Below, piece after piece: positions 8,358-18,197 of a stretch of DNA of 64,000 nucleotides (the stretch's first letter is position 1; every line of letters starts with the position of its first letter). Source of the stretch: Aquisalibacillus elongatus (GTDB lineage: Bacteria; Bacillota; Bacilli; Bacillales; Alkalibacillaceae); contig NZ_RKRF01000007.1 of assembly GCF_003843875.1 (NCBI RefSeq), positions 372,001 through 436,000 on the forward strand, read 5' to 3'. The position numbers and the translations under genes were made by a program. The notes under the pieces are model-generated. The model searched no databases, was not told the DNA's origin, and worked only from the letters and a program-made list of their open reading frames with translations.

Positions 8358-9707
8358 ATGCAACATCGTTATATTCCGATGACAGAAGAAGACAAAAAGT
8401 CAATGCTTAAAACAGTAGGCGTTGATTCAACTGAAGAATTATTTGCTGATATCCCTGATGATGTCCGGTTCAAAGGCGATCTTAATATTAAACCAGCAAA
8501 AAATGAATTCGAATTAAAGAAAGAATTAAGTCAATTAGCGAATCAAAATGTTAATTTAGAAACACATACGTCATTTTTAGGGGCTGGTGTTTATCAGCAC
8601 TATATCCCATCGATTGTAGACCATGTGATTTCAAGATCTGAGTTTTATACGGCTTACACACCTTATCAACCTGAAATTTCACAAGGTGAACTACAAGCGA
8701 TTTTTGAATTTCAAACGATGATTAGTGAGTTAACTGGAATGGAAGTTTCTAACTCCTCCATGTATGACGGTGGAACAGCGCTTGCTGAAGCGGTTAACCT
8801 AAGCGCGGGTCAAACTCGCAAGAAGAAAGTACTTGTCTCAAAAGCTGTCCATCCTGAATCGTTAGAGGTTATTCATACGTATGCGAAAGGTCCAGGGTTA
8901 GAGGTTGTAGAGATTGATGTAAAAAATGGCCTAACAGACTTAGAACAGCTTAAAAGTGAATTAGATGATGATACAGCTAGTGTTGTTCTTCAATATCCAA
9001 ACTTCTTAGGTCAAATTGAACCTTTAAAAGAAGTTAACGAATTATTAGCTGATCGAAAGAAATCGATGATGGTGGTCTCGAGTAATCCACTAGCGTTAGG
9101 ATACTTAACACCGCCGGGCGAATTTGGCGCAGATATTGTCGTAGGTGATACTCAAGTGTTTGGGATCCCTGGACAGTTTGGTGGACCACATTGTGGTTAT
9201 TTCGCTACTACTAAAAAGTTAATGCGTAAAGTACCTGGGCGTTTAGTCGGTCAGACTGTAGATGAAGAAGGATATAGAGGCTTTGTATTAACCCTTCAGG
9301 CACGTGAACAGCATATTAGACGTGATAAGGCAACCTCTAATATATGTTCCAACCAAGCGTTAAATGCCCTTGCATCATCAGTGGCAATGAGCGCATTAGG
9401 TAAGCAAGGTGTTAAAGAAATGGCTGAACTTAATATGAAAAAAGCCCGTTACGCTAAAACTCAGTTTGAACAACATGGAATAGATATTGTTTATGAAGGA
9501 TCGTTTTTTAACGAATTTGTCGTAAATGTGAATCAAGATGTAAGTCAATTAAATGAAAAACTTAGAGAAAATGGTTTTATTGGAGGCTTTAACTTAGGTT
9601 CGTTAAGCGGTGAATGGAAGAACCATATGTTAATCGCTGTGACTGAGATTAGAACGAAAGAAGAAATCGATCAGTTCGTTAAGGAAGTAGGTGATTTGAA
9701 TGACTAA
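8358..9707 (+). CDS. gcvPA: Glycine decarboxylase P protein, subunit 1
   Basis: 449 residues from the ATG at 8358, which follows GAGGGGTGAT; a GTG at 8349 is part of that site. It begins [19 protein letters not shown], the standard N-terminus of the split glycine dehydrogenase alpha subunit, and keeps the [13 protein letters not shown] and [14 protein letters not shown] blocks. It pairs with GcvPB to decarboxylate glycine and transfer the aminomethyl group to GcvH. Low-GC Gram-positives have the P protein in two halves, as here. Its end overlaps the gcvPB start by eight bases. Confidence 0.97.
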   Translation: MQHRYIPMTEEDKKSMLKTVGVDSTEELFADIPDDVRFKGDLNIKPAKNEFELKKELSQLANQNVNLETHTSFLGAGVYQHYIPSIVDHVISRSEFYTAYTPYQPEISQGELQAIFEFQTMISELTGMEVSNSSMYDGGTALAEAVNLSAGQTRKKKVLVSKAVHPESLEVIHTYAKGPGLEVVEIDVKNGLTDLEQLKSELDDDTASVVLQYPNFLGQIEPLKEVNELLADRKKSMMVVSSNPLALGYLTPPGEFGADIVVGDTQVFGIPGQFGGPHCGYFATTKKLMRKVPGRLVGQTVDEEGYRGFVLTLQAREQHIRRDKATSNICSNQALNALASSVAMSALGKQGVKEMAELNMKKARYAKTQFEQHGIDIVYEGSFFNEFVVNVNQDVSQLNEKLRENGFIGGFNLGSLSGEWKNHMLIAVTEIRTKEEIDQFVKEVGDLND

Positions 9708-11169
9708 GCAAGCAGATTTCCCAGTCATTTTTGAATTAAGTCAGGAAAATCGCAAAGGTTATAGTTTGCCAGAATTGGATGTACCAGATGTTGATTTAGA
9801 CTCTGAATTCAGTTCAGATTACATTCGTCAGACGAATCCAGATTTACCTGAAGTAAGTGAACTACAGATTATGCGTCATTATACAGCATTATCTAAACGA
9901 AACCATGGAGTAGATTCAGGGTTTTACCCACTTGGGTCTTGTACGATGAAGTATAATCCAAAAATTAATGAAGACGTGGCTCGTTTCCCAGGGTTTAGTC
10001 AAATTCATCCGTATCAAGATGAAAGCACAGTACAAGGTGCATTAGGGTTAATGTATGATCTTCAAAGTTCCTTATCTGAAATTACAGGAATGTATGATGT
10101 AACCTTGCAACCTGCAGCAGGTGCGCAAGGTGAGTGGACGGGACTCATGATGATTCGTGCTTTCCACGAAGCGAATGGTGACTATAATCGTACGAAAGTC
10201 ATTGTTCCTGATTCAGCACACGGAACTAACCCAGCATCAGCTACAGTAGCCGGTTTTGAAGCTGTAACAGTTAAATCAGATGAAAGAGGTTTAGTGGATC
10301 TCGAAGATCTAAAACGTGTAGTTGGCGATGATACAGCTGCGTTAATGTTAACGAATCCAAATACGCTAGGTCTGTTTGAAGAGCATATCGTTGAAATGGC
10401 CAATATCATTCATGATGCAGGCGGACGCTTGTATTATGATGGCGCAAACTTAAATGCGATCATGGGATATGCTAGACCAGGTGATATGGGATTTGATGTG
10501 GTTCACTTAAATTTACACAAGACATTCACTGGCCCACACGGTGGTGGTGGACCGGGTTCTGGTCCAGTCGGTGTATCCGAAGAGTTAGCTAAGTTTTTAC
10601 CAAAACCTGTGTTAACGACTAATGGTGAATCATATTACTTTGACCATGACCGACCGGATTCAATTGGTCGAGTTAAACCGTATTACGGTAACTTTGGTAT
10701 CAATGTCAGAGCTTATACCTATATCCGTTCGATGGGACCAGATGGGTTAAAACAAGTAAGCGAGAATGCGGTCTTAAATGCTAACTATATGATGCGTAGA
10801 CTTCAAGAAGAGTATGAACTACCGTTTACGCAACATTGTAAACATGAGTTCGTGCTATCTGGTAAAAATCAGAAAAAACTTGGCGTTAGAACATTAGACA
10901 TCGCGAAAAGACTTCTTGATTTTGGCTATCATCCACCTACGATTTACTTCCCGTTAAACGTGGAAGAGGCATTAATGGTTGAGCCGACTGAGACAGAATC
11001 GAAAGAAACGTTGGATGAATTCATAGATGCTATGATTCAAATTTCCAATGAAGCAAAAGAAGATCCTGAATTAGTTCAAGAGGCACCATATACAACCGTT
11101 ATTAGTCGTTTAGATGAAACACAAGCTGCAAGAAAACCAGTTCTTCGATATTATCGAACTGAAGAATAA
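9700..11169 (+). CDS. gcvPB: Glycine decarboxylase P protein, subunit 2 (PLP)
   Basis: 489 residues. The pyridoxal phosphate lysine lies in the conserved block [18 protein letters not shown] near residue 274, with the upstream [16 protein letters not shown] block. It carries out the PLP-dependent decarboxylation with GcvPA. Starts at an ATG overlapping gcvPA, so translation is probably coupled. A strong terminator directly follows, so the transcription unit is gcvT-gcvPA-gcvPB. Confidence 0.97.
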   Translation: MTKQADFPVIFELSQENRKGYSLPELDVPDVDLDSEFSSDYIRQTNPDLPEVSELQIMRHYTALSKRNHGVDSGFYPLGSCTMKYNPKINEDVARFPGFSQIHPYQDESTVQGALGLMYDLQSSLSEITGMYDVTLQPAAGAQGEWTGLMMIRAFHEANGDYNRTKVIVPDSAHGTNPASATVAGFEAVTVKSDERGLVDLEDLKRVVGDDTAALMLTNPNTLGLFEEHIVEMANIIHDAGGRLYYDGANLNAIMGYARPGDMGFDVVHLNLHKTFTGPHGGGGPGSGPVGVSEELAKFLPKPVLTTNGESYYFDHDRPDSIGRVKPYYGNFGINVRAYTYIRSMGPDGLKQVSENAVLNANYMMRRLQEEYELPFTQHCKHEFVLSGKNQKKLGVRTLDIAKRLLDFGYHPPTIYFPLNVEEALMVEPTETESKETLDEFIDAMIQISNEAKEDPELVQEAPYTTVISRLDETQAARKPVLRYYRTEE

Positions 11170-11171
11170 AG

Positions 11172-11216
11172 AAAAAGCTCGACCTTATCATTTTGATAGG
11201 TCGAGCTTTTTTTTAT
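11172..11216. terminator. Terminator after gcvPB
   Basis: A long hairpin of about 15 pairs with one bulged T (AAGCTCGACCT...AGGTCGAGCTT, TTT loop) is followed by a T-run. The A-rich stretch on the other side means it may also end the convergent rhodanese gene. Confidence 0.9.
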
Positions 11217-11229
11217 ATAGACTTAAATT

Positions 11230-11625
11230 TTAGTAAGCTTTCTTTTTAACTTTAACTTTCCCTGTCCACTTACGGAAGCCACCTTTTAAGTGATTTAAGT
11301 CTTGGTAACCATTTTTCTTTAAAATAGTTGCTGCACGTAATGAACGTTGTCCACTTTGGCAATAAAGGTATACCGGTTGATCTTTTCTAACTTCTAGAAG
11401 ACGTGTTTTTAGCTGTGACATTGGAATATTTCTAGCACCTAGAATGTGTCCGCGTTCAAATTCATTAGGCTCACGCACATCAATTAGTTGAGCTTTACGG
11501 TAACCTTCAATAAATTGTGGTTCTGTTAAAGTTTTTAAATACCGCTGTGTTCTAACATAGCGCATGACACCAATTAGGATAAAAATAGCAATAACTATTA
11601 ATATAGTGACTAAAATATCAAGCAT
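11230..11625 (-). CDS. yqhL: Membrane-anchored rhodanese-like protein
   Basis: 131 residues. One hydrophobic helix (residues 3-22) at the N-terminus is followed by a single rhodanese domain with DVREPNEFERGHI and the active-site loop YCQSGQRSLRAA, in which Cys would carry a persulfide. The domain probably faces the cytoplasm. Position downstream of gcvPB on the opposite strand matches B. subtilis yqhL. The sulfur acceptor is not known. The lipM gene that follows in B. subtilis is absent here. Confidence 0.9.
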   Translation of the reverse strand: MLDILVTILIVIAIFILIGVMRYVRTQRYLKTLTEPQFIEGYRKAQLIDVREPNEFERGHILGARNIPMSQLKTRLLEVRKDQPVYLYCQSGQRSLRAATILKKNGYQDLNHLKGGFRKWTGKVKVKKKAY

Positions 11626-11793
11626 GTTAATCCCTATCCCCTCTCTAGTCTTTCTATTAATATTATATTAGGCAATGGCCCATTATTCAAAGATAAAATT
11701 TGTTAAAAAGGAAATAATCAAGTTCTAACTTACATAAAATTATAAAGTTCGACATTAAATTTAACTTGACTTTAAAAGGTTCCTATGCTTAAT

Positions 11794-11841
11794 GTCCGAT
11801 ATATAGTATTAAAATTAAAAAATTAATACTACATATTGAAT
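11794..11841 (+). promoter_or_regulatory. Candidate pair of NrdR boxes before nrdJ
   Basis: Two sequences resemble the NrdR box ACACWATATATWGTGT. Box 1 at 11794-11809 has core ATATATAGT (11 of 16 matches); box 2 at 11826-11841 reads ATACTACATATTGAAT (12 of 16). Their cores are 32 bp apart, the three-helical-turn spacing usual for NrdR sites. A TATAGT -10-like hexamer lies in box 1. Each single box is degenerate; the spacing and the gene they precede give the support. Confidence 0.5.
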
Positions 11842-11922
11842 TATATGTTACGTTCTGTTATCTTTAATTCAACAAGCAATTTTGAAGACATTGCATATAT
11901 TGTCGAAAAAGGAGTGACGCAA

Positions 11923-14481
11923 ATGCTAGGTGTTAAAGCACGGGAAATGGAAATTGATGTGGAACGTTTAAATGAAGATATTAAACAATTTCCGCATGTA
12001 CACCCGATCACTTCAGAGATGAACACAACACATAAAGGTGTATCCCGATTAGTAATGCTTGATCGTTATGCATTTAAGGACACAGAAAAGAAAACATTAA
12101 AAGAAGGAGATTTTGTTGTCTTAACAGTTAAAGACGACCCAAAATTTCCTGCTAGAGGTACCGGATATATTGTATCAATTAATCATGAAATGCAAAAGGC
12201 TGAAATTAAAGTAGATAATGATTTTACTCATGTACTTGAAGATGAACATGAACAAGAAACAGGTATTATTGAAAGATCGATCAGTGTTATCGACAAGCCA
12301 TTAGAAGTTTATTATGAACAGATTGCACTAAGAAACTCTACGGGTCTTGCTGAAGTGGAACGAACAGAAGATAAACGACAAGAGTGGTTCGAAAAGTTTA
12401 ACAAAGAATTATCTAATCTAAACTTTGTTCCAGCTGGACGAGTCTTATATGGAGCTGGGTCTAATACTGACGTTACATATTTCAATTGTTACGTTATGCC
12501 TTTTATAAAAGATTCTAGAGAAGGAATTAGTGATCACCGTAAGCAAGTGATGGAAATTATGTCACGCGGTGGCGGAGTTGGTACGAACGGTTCTACATTA
12601 AGACCTCGTAACGCATTAGCTAGGGGTGTTAATGGTAAGTCATCAGGGTCTGTATCTTGGCTTGATGATATCGCTAAGTTAACCCATTTAGTTGAGCAAG
12701 GTGGCTCTAGACGTGGGGCACAAATGATCATGCTCAATGACTGGCATCCAGATATTATTGAGTTTATTATCTCTAAAATGCAAAACCCTAGAATTTTAAG
12801 ATATTTAATTGAAAACATCGATGATGAAACGATTCAACAAATGGCAAAAGATAAACTTAAATTTACGCCGTTATCAATTGCTGAGGAACAAATGTATCAA
12901 GGTATTGTTAACTACAAACACATACCTGGGCAAGGTGGATTTTCAGAAGAGAATATTCGTGAAGCTGAAAATAAATTACGTGATGGCGGAACATATAGTG
13001 TTCATAATCCTGAATTCTTAACAGGTGCGAATATTTCGGTCTGTATTACGGATGAATTCATGGAAGCTGTTGATCATGATACGTCATATGACCTTCGTTT
13101 TCCTGACGTTGAACGTTATGATGAAGAATCGATGGCTTACTATAATGAACATTGGCATGAGTATGGTGATGTTCGCGAATGGGAAAGATTAGGATTTGCA
13201 ACAAAAACATATAAAACCATAAAAGCTCGTGAGTTGTGGAACTTAATAAACATTTGTGCCACTTATTCTGCTGAACCAGGTATCTTCTTTATTGATAATG
13301 CAAATAAAGAAACGAACGCACAAGCGTATGGTCAAAAAGTTGTTGCCACAAACCCTTGTGGGGAACAACCACTAGCACCGTACTCAGTTTGTAATTTAGC
13401 TGCTGTTAATCTAGCAAATATAGCAGATAAAAATCGCAGAAAACCCGATTTTGAGAAACTAAAAGAGACAGTTGAAGTTGGCGTTAGAATGCAAGATAAC
13501 GTCATTGATGCAACACCGTATTTCCTAGATGAAAACCGTAAACAAGCATTAGGTGAGCGTCGTGTTGGCTTAGGTGTTATGGGCTTACATGATTTGCTAA
13601 TTTATTGTGAGACTGAATATGGGTCTGAAGCAGGTAATCACTTAGTAGATCAAATCTTTGAAACGATCGCAACGACAGCTTATCGAGCATCTATTGAATT
13701 AGCGAAGGAAAAAGGAAGTTTTCCGTTTTTAATTGGTGAGACAGAAGAGGAAACACAAACACTGCGTGAACGCTTCGTCAATACGGGGTACATGCAAAAG
13801 ATGCCTGATGACATTAAAGAGGGTATCCTTGAGCACGGCATTCGTAATTCCCACTTGTTGACGGTGGCTCCTACTGGGTCAACTGGAACTATGGTAGGTG
13901 TATCTACTGGGTTAGAACCTTACTTCTCATTCACGTATTATCGTAGTGGCCGTTTAGGTAAATTTATTGAAGTAAAGGCAGATATTGCAGAAGAGTATTA
14001 CGACTTAAATCCAGAAGCACCGAAAGACGAACTGCCTAATTGGTTTATAACAGCTATGAGTTTATCACCTGAAGCGCATGCGGATACACAATGTGTTATT
14101 CAGCGTTGGGTCGATAGTTCAATTTCAAAAACTGTTAACGCTCCAAAAGGTTATCGAGTCGATCAAGTCGAGAAAGTCTATCGTCGTCTTTACAAAGGAG
14201 GCGCTAAGGGTGGCACCGTATACGTTGACGGTAGCCGAGATACACAAGTGTTAACCTTAAAAGCTGAAGAGAATGATCAATCAGAGCAACAAGAGTTATT
14301 TGAAGAAGAAGAAAAGAAGGTTGTGTTAATGGATACCGTCCAAGAATTAGATAAAACAGACGTATCCATTGGATCTGAAGTTGGCGACACATGTCCTGTT
14401 TGCCGTCAAGGAAGTATTGAAGACGTTGGCGGATGTAACACATGTACCAACTGTGGTGCACAACTTAAATGCGGAATATAA
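11923..14481 (+). CDS. nrdJ: Class II (adenosylcobalamin-dependent) ribonucleotide reductase
   Basis: 852 residues from the ATG at 11923 (AAGGAG eight bases upstream). The frame is open 87 bases further, but MLGVKAREMEIDVERLNEDI fits the family N-terminus and the extension is promoter DNA. Catalytic blocks are present: TYFNCYVMP (active-site Cys), RGGGVGTNGS, the thiyl-radical NPCGEQPLAPYSVCN, and the phosphate-binding APTGSTGTMVG. A C-terminal CPVC...CNTCTNCG cluster probably is the redox/zinc tail. It makes dNTP precursors in the cytoplasm and needs B12 but no oxygen or separate radical subunit. No cobalamin riboswitch is visible upstream. Confidence 0.95.
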   Translation: MLGVKAREMEIDVERLNEDIKQFPHVHPITSEMNTTHKGVSRLVMLDRYAFKDTEKKTLKEGDFVVLTVKDDPKFPARGTGYIVSINHEMQKAEIKVDNDFTHVLEDEHEQETGIIERSISVIDKPLEVYYEQIALRNSTGLAEVERTEDKRQEWFEKFNKELSNLNFVPAGRVLYGAGSNTDVTYFNCYVMPFIKDSREGISDHRKQVMEIMSRGGGVGTNGSTLRPRNALARGVNGKSSGSVSWLDDIAKLTHLVEQGGSRRGAQMIMLNDWHPDIIEFIISKMQNPRILRYLIENIDDETIQQMAKDKLKFTPLSIAEEQMYQGIVNYKHIPGQGGFSEENIREAENKLRDGGTYSVHNPEFLTGANISVCITDEFMEAVDHDTSYDLRFPDVERYDEESMAYYNEHWHEYGDVREWERLGFATKTYKTIKARELWNLINICATYSAEPGIFFIDNANKETNAQAYGQKVVATNPCGEQPLAPYSVCNLAAVNLANIADKNRRKPDFEKLKETVEVGVRMQDNVIDATPYFLDENRKQALGERRVGLGVMGLHDLLIYCETEYGSEAGNHLVDQIFETIATTAYRASIELAKEKGSFPFLIGETEEETQTLRERFVNTGYMQKMPDDIKEGILEHGIRNSHLLTVAPTGSTGTMVGVSTGLEPYFSFTYYRSGRLGKFIEVKADIAEEYYDLNPEAPKDELPNWFITAMSLSPEAHADTQCVIQRWVDSSISKTVNAPKGYRVDQVEKVYRRLYKGGAKGGTVYVDGSRDTQVLTLKAEENDQSEQQELFEEEEKKVVLMDTVQELDKTDVSIGSEVGDTCPVCRQGSIEDVGGCNTCTNCGAQLKCGI

Positions 14482-14483
14482 TT

Positions 14484-14520
14484 TACTAGAGTCTAGTAGC
14501 TTTTGCTAGGCTCTTTTTTT
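14484..14520 (+). terminator. Terminator after nrdJ
   Basis: An imperfect hairpin (GAGTCTAGTAGC with GCTAGGCTC, TTTT loop) begins three bases after the stop codon and is followed by seven T. This supports a single-gene nrdJ transcript. Confidence 0.8.
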
Positions 14521-14548
14521 GTTCTATCCCACCTTTCTCCGTCATAAA

Positions 14549-14860
14549 ATGTTATGTCTAAATAGAGATGAAAAGAAACGAGCGGATCGTCCGACTCTAG
14601 GTATTAAACTAAGTTCACAGGATTCAATAGTTCCAAAACAAGAGATTAAAAATGCTATAGATATGTTGCCACCTATTATTTCAACGATGATTCATGCTCA
14701 CGATTCGCGATATATCTCCAAAGATAAAGCCAAGGATATAATTTTTATTCCGATAAAAGAAAGCATAAATGCTACTGATTTTGACTGAGAAGAGGAAGAG
14801 TATTTGTATGAATTAGGAAAGCTTAGAGCAGAGACCTTTTTTAAAACATGGAAGCCATAA
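14549..14860 (+). pseudogene. C-terminal remnant of a patatin-like phospholipase (yqhO position)
   Basis: The reading frame contains RPTLGIKL, STMIHAHDSRYISKDKAKD, IIFIPI and INATDFD, which resemble the C-terminal third of bacterial patatin-like phospholipases. A TGA at 14786-14788 stops it just after ATDFD. In the same frame past the stop, EEEEYLYELGKLRAETFFKTW continues the usual family ending and then stops at 14858-14860. The catalytic N-terminal part (GGGxKG oxyanion loop, GxSxG serine, DG[GA]) is missing. In B. subtilis the patatin gene yqhO sits in this place, between the gcv genes and yqhP. This is a decayed copy and almost certainly not functional. Confidence 0.8.
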
Positions 14861-14900
14861 AAAATAGCTGAATCTAGACACTAGATCACAGCTATTTTTT
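14859..14900. terminator. Bidirectional terminator between yqhO remnant and yqhP
   Basis: AAAAAATAGCTG (14859-14870) pairs perfectly with CAGCTATTTTTT (14889-14900), and an inner ATCTAG/CTAGAT adds six pairs. A-tract and T-tract on the two sides allow termination in both directions. The yqhP stop codon lies inside the hairpin. Confidence 0.9.
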
Positions 14901-15227
14901 ATTGCCTTTTATAACGGTTAAATGAGAAGCCTTTTTGCTATGCCGTTGTATTTTACCAGGCTTTGATGTATTTGAGGAGTAAGTTGAATTAGCTTTGCCA
15001 TATTTTTTACGAGACTGTTTAACTGCTTTTCGATATCCCGAACTAACGGAACTTTTATGTCTACCAATTAGAAAATAGTAAATCACAAATCCTAAGATGA
15101 CAGCAAATCCAACCATCATTAAGATACTTTTAAAGAAGCTAACGGTATTAAAAAAAAGATTATATAAAAGTCCAATAGCGGCTAGACCAATAATTCCATA
15201 TACGAAATATTTAAAATTATTACCCAT
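14892..15227 (-). CDS. yqhP: YqhP / SA1362-family small membrane protein
   Basis: 111 residues. Two hydrophobic helices (about 7-26 and 31-53) are followed by a strongly basic tail rich in Lys, Arg and Ser. This layout, and the position next to yqhR and aroQ, match YqhP of B. subtilis and the staphylococcal SA1362 family. No catalytic residues are apparent and the function is unknown. It is transcribed divergently from yqhR. Confidence 0.75.
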   Translation of the reverse strand: MGNNFKYFVYGIIGLAAIGLLYNLFFNTVSFFKSILMMVGFAVILGFVIYYFLIGRHKSSVSSGYRKAVKQSRKKYGKANSTYSSNTSKPGKIQRHSKKASHLTVIKGNKK

Positions 15228-15398
15228 GTCAAGCTCCTTTCAATGAATCTTTTAACTTATTATTATATTTCCATGTATGTAGAAATCTATACAATATCCT
15301 ATTTATATTTTACTAAAAAATAAGATATTCGTACATGAAGACCTCGAGTATGAAATCAATTTAAACGTATAAAATATGAATCGAAGGAGTGATAGGAG

Positions 15399-15899
15399 AT
15401 GTCGAAACATAATAATCAAGAGGAAAGTCAGCATTCCGTATTTTTAAAAAGTTTGTTTTGTGGAGCCGCTGGTGGGTTGATTTGGGGGATTGTAAGCTCA
15501 ATTGCTTATTTCTTTTCATTCTCTGAAGTTTCACATGCTTCATTTATATTACGTTCATTTTTCAGTGGTAGTTGGACTGAAGGAATACTTGGTGAAGTCA
15601 TCAGTTTATTAATCTTAATCATTCTCGGTATTATTCCAGCGCTTATATATTATTTTTTATTTAAGAAGTTACATGGAATTATGCCAGGGGTTATGTTTGG
15701 AATTGGTATTTGGGTCCTTATTTTAATTATTATGAACCCTATGTTCTCTTACGTGCCTTCAATTACAGAGATGAAATCTGATACAATTGTAACAACGTTG
15801 TGTCAATTTATTTTATACGGTGTTTTTGTTGGTTATACGATTTCATATGAACATCATGATCGAAGGGTTGTGCCAGAACGTACACAAAATGAAGCATAA
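15399..15899 (+). CDS. yqhR: YqhR conserved membrane protein
   Basis: 166 residues with four predicted membrane segments (near 19-40, 66-88, 95-113 and 133-148) and charged hydrophilic ends. It matches YqhR by topology, size and place before the dehydroquinase gene. ATG follows GGAGTGATAGGAG. Function unknown; nothing in the sequence points to a substrate. Confidence 0.8.
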   Translation: MSKHNNQEESQHSVFLKSLFCGAAGGLIWGIVSSIAYFFSFSEVSHASFILRSFFSGSWTEGILGEVISLLILIILGIIPALIYYFLFKKLHGIMPGVMFGIGIWVLILIIMNPMFSYVPSITEMKSDTIVTTLCQFILYGVFVGYTISYEHHDRRVVPERTQNEA

Positions 15900-15941
15900 G
15901 TATGGTAAACTATTATCAGAAAAATTTTTAAGGGGATAATC

Positions 15942-16388
15942 ATGCGTCAAATTTTATTGCTGAATGGACCTAATCTTAACCTTTTAGGGCAAAGAGATCA
16001 ATCGGTTTATGGTGCGAAAACGTTACAAGACATTGAGCAGGAAGTAATTCGATTTTTAAAACGTTATGATTTGGAAGTAGAAACCTTTCAATCAAATCAC
16101 GAAGGGGAACTGGTAGATGCTTTGCAAAAAGCAAGTAAATCTTCTTCTGGTGTAATTTTTAACCCAGCAGGATACACTCATACCAGTGTTGCCATTAGAG
16201 ATGCCGTTGATGCTATTGACATTCCTGTCATTGAAGTGCATCTCTCAAACATACATAATCGCGAATCATTCCGATCTAATTCTTATATCGCGCCAGTTGC
16301 TGATGGTCAAATTACTGGGTTGGGTTCAAATGGCTATTTAGCAGCAGCACTTGCAATGGTAAAAATACTAGAAAAGGGAGAGTCTTAA
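15942..16388 (+). CDS. aroQ: Type II 3-dehydroquinate dehydratase
   Basis: 148 residues, full family length. The motifs LLNGPNLNLLGQRD (with the general acid/base region), the catalytic lid Tyr in SVYG, FNPAGYTHTSVAIRDA and EVHLSNIHNRESFR are all present. It dehydrates 3-dehydroquinate in the shikimate pathway and forms dodecamers. It lies one base upstream of papP in the order yqhR-aroQ-papP-efp, as in B. subtilis (yqhS). Confidence 0.96.
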   Translation: MRQILLLNGPNLNLLGQRDQSVYGAKTLQDIEQEVIRFLKRYDLEVETFQSNHEGELVDALQKASKSSSGVIFNPAGYTHTSVAIRDAVDAIDIPVIEVHLSNIHNRESFRSNSYIAPVADGQITGLGSNGYLAAALAMVKILEKGES

Positions 16389-16389
16389 A

Positions 16390-17451
16390 ATGAAGAAACT
16401 AACACGTTTACGTGAACAGCTACAAAAACAAGACGTTGACGGATTTTTAGTAACGAATGGGCAGAACAGAAGATATTTAACGGGTTTCACAGGAACAGCT
16501 GGAGTTGTATTAGTAACAGGGGAGCAAGCCCTATTTATAACTGATTTCAGGTATACGGTTCAAGCCCGTGAACAAGTAAAAGGTTTTGAACTCGTTGAAC
16601 ACAAAGGCCCTATTCATAAAGAAGTGGCAGACCAAGTTAAAAAACTAGGAATTAAACGCTTAGGGTTTGAAAAAGAACATGTAACTTACTCGACGTTTGA
16701 AACATATCGTGATGAATTATCCAGTGAATTTATCCCTTTATCAGGAATGGTTGAGGAATTAAGACTAATTAAAACAGAGGATGAGATTAAAGTCCTTAAG
16801 GATGCTGCTCAAATAGCAGATGCAGCCTATGAACACATTCAATCGTTTATTAAGCCTGGTGTTAAAGAAATTGATGTGTCCAATGAATTAGAATTCTTTA
16901 TGCGTAAACAAGGGGCTGTATCTTCGTCATTTGATATCATTGTCGCATCAGGTTACCGTGGAGCATTACCTCACGGCGTAGCATCAGAGAAAGAAATTCA
17001 ATCAGGAGAACTAGTGACACTTGATTTTGGTGCGTTATATAATGGTTATTGCTCTGATATTACAAGAACCTTAGCCGTTGGTGAGATTAACGATCAATTA
17101 AAAGAAATTTATGATGTCGTATTAGAAGCACAACTACGTGGAATGAAGGGAACCAAGGCAGGAATGACCGGGGTTGAAGCGGATGCACTCACTCGTGATT
17201 ACATTAAAGAACAAGGTTATGGTGAGTATTTCGGACATTCAACAGGTCACGGTTTAGGCATGGACGTACATGAAGGACCTGCGCTATCCTTTAGATCAGA
17301 AAAGAAATTAGAACCAGGCATGGTTGTTACAATTGAACCTGGTATTTACGTACCAGACGTCGGAGGCTGCCGAATTGAAGACGATACAGTCATTACTGAA
17401 AACGGTAATGAAACACTAACATTCTCAACAAAAGAACTTATTACGTTATAA
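16390..17451 (+). CDS. papP: Xaa-Pro peptidase (M24)
   Basis: 353 residues. An N-terminal creatinase-like domain (1-130) precedes the M24 pita-bread domain. Metal ligands are visible in [18 protein letters not shown], in the His of [15 protein letters not shown], in TIEPGIYVP and in CRIEDD. It cleaves the N-terminal residue before proline in short peptides. This is YqhT/PapP of B. subtilis. The efp gene follows by 22 bases; the same pairing is widespread and fits the link between proline-rich peptides and EF-P. Confidence 0.95.
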   Translation: MKKLTRLREQLQKQDVDGFLVTNGQNRRYLTGFTGTAGVVLVTGEQALFITDFRYTVQAREQVKGFELVEHKGPIHKEVADQVKKLGIKRLGFEKEHVTYSTFETYRDELSSEFIPLSGMVEELRLIKTEDEIKVLKDAAQIADAAYEHIQSFIKPGVKEIDVSNELEFFMRKQGAVSSSFDIIVASGYRGALPHGVASEKEIQSGELVTLDFGALYNGYCSDITRTLAVGEINDQLKEIYDVVLEAQLRGMKGTKAGMTGVEADALTRDYIKEQGYGEYFGHSTGHGLGMDVHEGPALSFRSEKKLEPGMVVTIEPGIYVPDVGGCRIEDDTVITENGNETLTFSTKELITL

Positions 17452-17473
17452 TGGACTTGAAGGAGGAAGTAAC

Positions 17474-18031
17474 ATGATATCAGTAAACGATTTTAAAACA
17501 GGACTAACCATTGAACTAGATGGTTCTATATGGCAAGTCATTGAATTCCAACACGTTAAGCCAGGTAAAGGTGCAGCCTTTGTTAGATCTAAACTTCGTA
17601 ATTTAGAAACTGGGAGTATTCAAGAAAAAACATTTAGAGCTGGTGAGAAAGTTAATAAAGCACACTTAGAAAGAAGAAAAATGCAATACCTTTATGCAGA
17701 TGGAAACAATCACGCATTTATGGATACAGAAACATTTGAACAAATTGAGATTCCAAATAAAACTATTGAAAATGATTTAAACTTCATGAAAGAAAATATG
17801 GAAGTAACAGTTCTAATGTACGAAGGTGATACATTAGGAATAGAGCTTCCGAATAACGTTGAGTTAGAAGTTGTAGAAACTGAACCTGGAGTTAAGGGTG
17901 ATACAGCAAGTGGCGGAACAAAACCGGCTACATTAGAAACAGGATATACGGTACAGGTACCATTTTTCGTAAATAAAGGTGATGTTCTAGTTGTTAGTAC
18001 ATCAGATGGAAAATATGTATCACGTGCCTAG
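17474..18031 (+). CDS. efp: Translation elongation factor P
   Basis: 185 residues with three beta domains. The tip of domain I reads [12 protein letters not shown] with Lys32, the residue that carries an aminopentanol modification in B. subtilis. The C-terminal [16 protein letters not shown] block is typical. It relieves ribosome stalling at polyproline stretches. The ATG is preceded by AAGGAGG. A strong terminator closes the unit. Confidence 0.98.
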   Translation: MISVNDFKTGLTIELDGSIWQVIEFQHVKPGKGAAFVRSKLRNLETGSIQEKTFRAGEKVNKAHLERRKMQYLYADGNNHAFMDTETFEQIEIPNKTIENDLNFMKENMEVTVLMYEGDTLGIELPNNVELEVVETEPGVKGDTASGGTKPATLETGYTVQVPFFVNKGDVLVVSTSDGKYVSRA

Positions 18032-18058
18032 TCATTTATAAGTTAATAACATGTTTTA

Positions 18059-18091
18059 AAGAAGTGTCTTTTAAGGCACTTCTTTTTTTGT
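18059..18091 (+). terminator. Terminator after efp
   Basis: AAAGAAGTGTC and GGCACTTCTTT pair around a short TTTTAA loop and run into seven T. Confidence 0.9.
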
Positions 18092-18143
18092 TTAAATCTT
18101 TCTCCTTCGATTTATCTTTTTTAATAGAATTCCTTAACGTTTT

Positions 18144-18172
18144 TCATATTCACATCATAGCTTTCATAGAAT
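18144..18172 (+). promoter_or_regulatory. Sigma-E promoter of the spoIIIA operon
   Basis: TCATATT (18144-18150), a 14-base spacer and CATAGAAT (18165-18172) match the sigma-E consensus closely. It lies 25 bases before spoIIIAA, whose B. subtilis counterpart is transcribed by sigma-E in the mother cell. Confidence 0.8.
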
Positions 18173-18197
18173 AGTTGTATCTATAGGAGGGTGACAG

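Noticed and set aside
11626-11922. Cobalamin riboswitch before nrdJ
   Set aside because: I found no B12-box-like block or large structured leader; the region is AT-rich and short.
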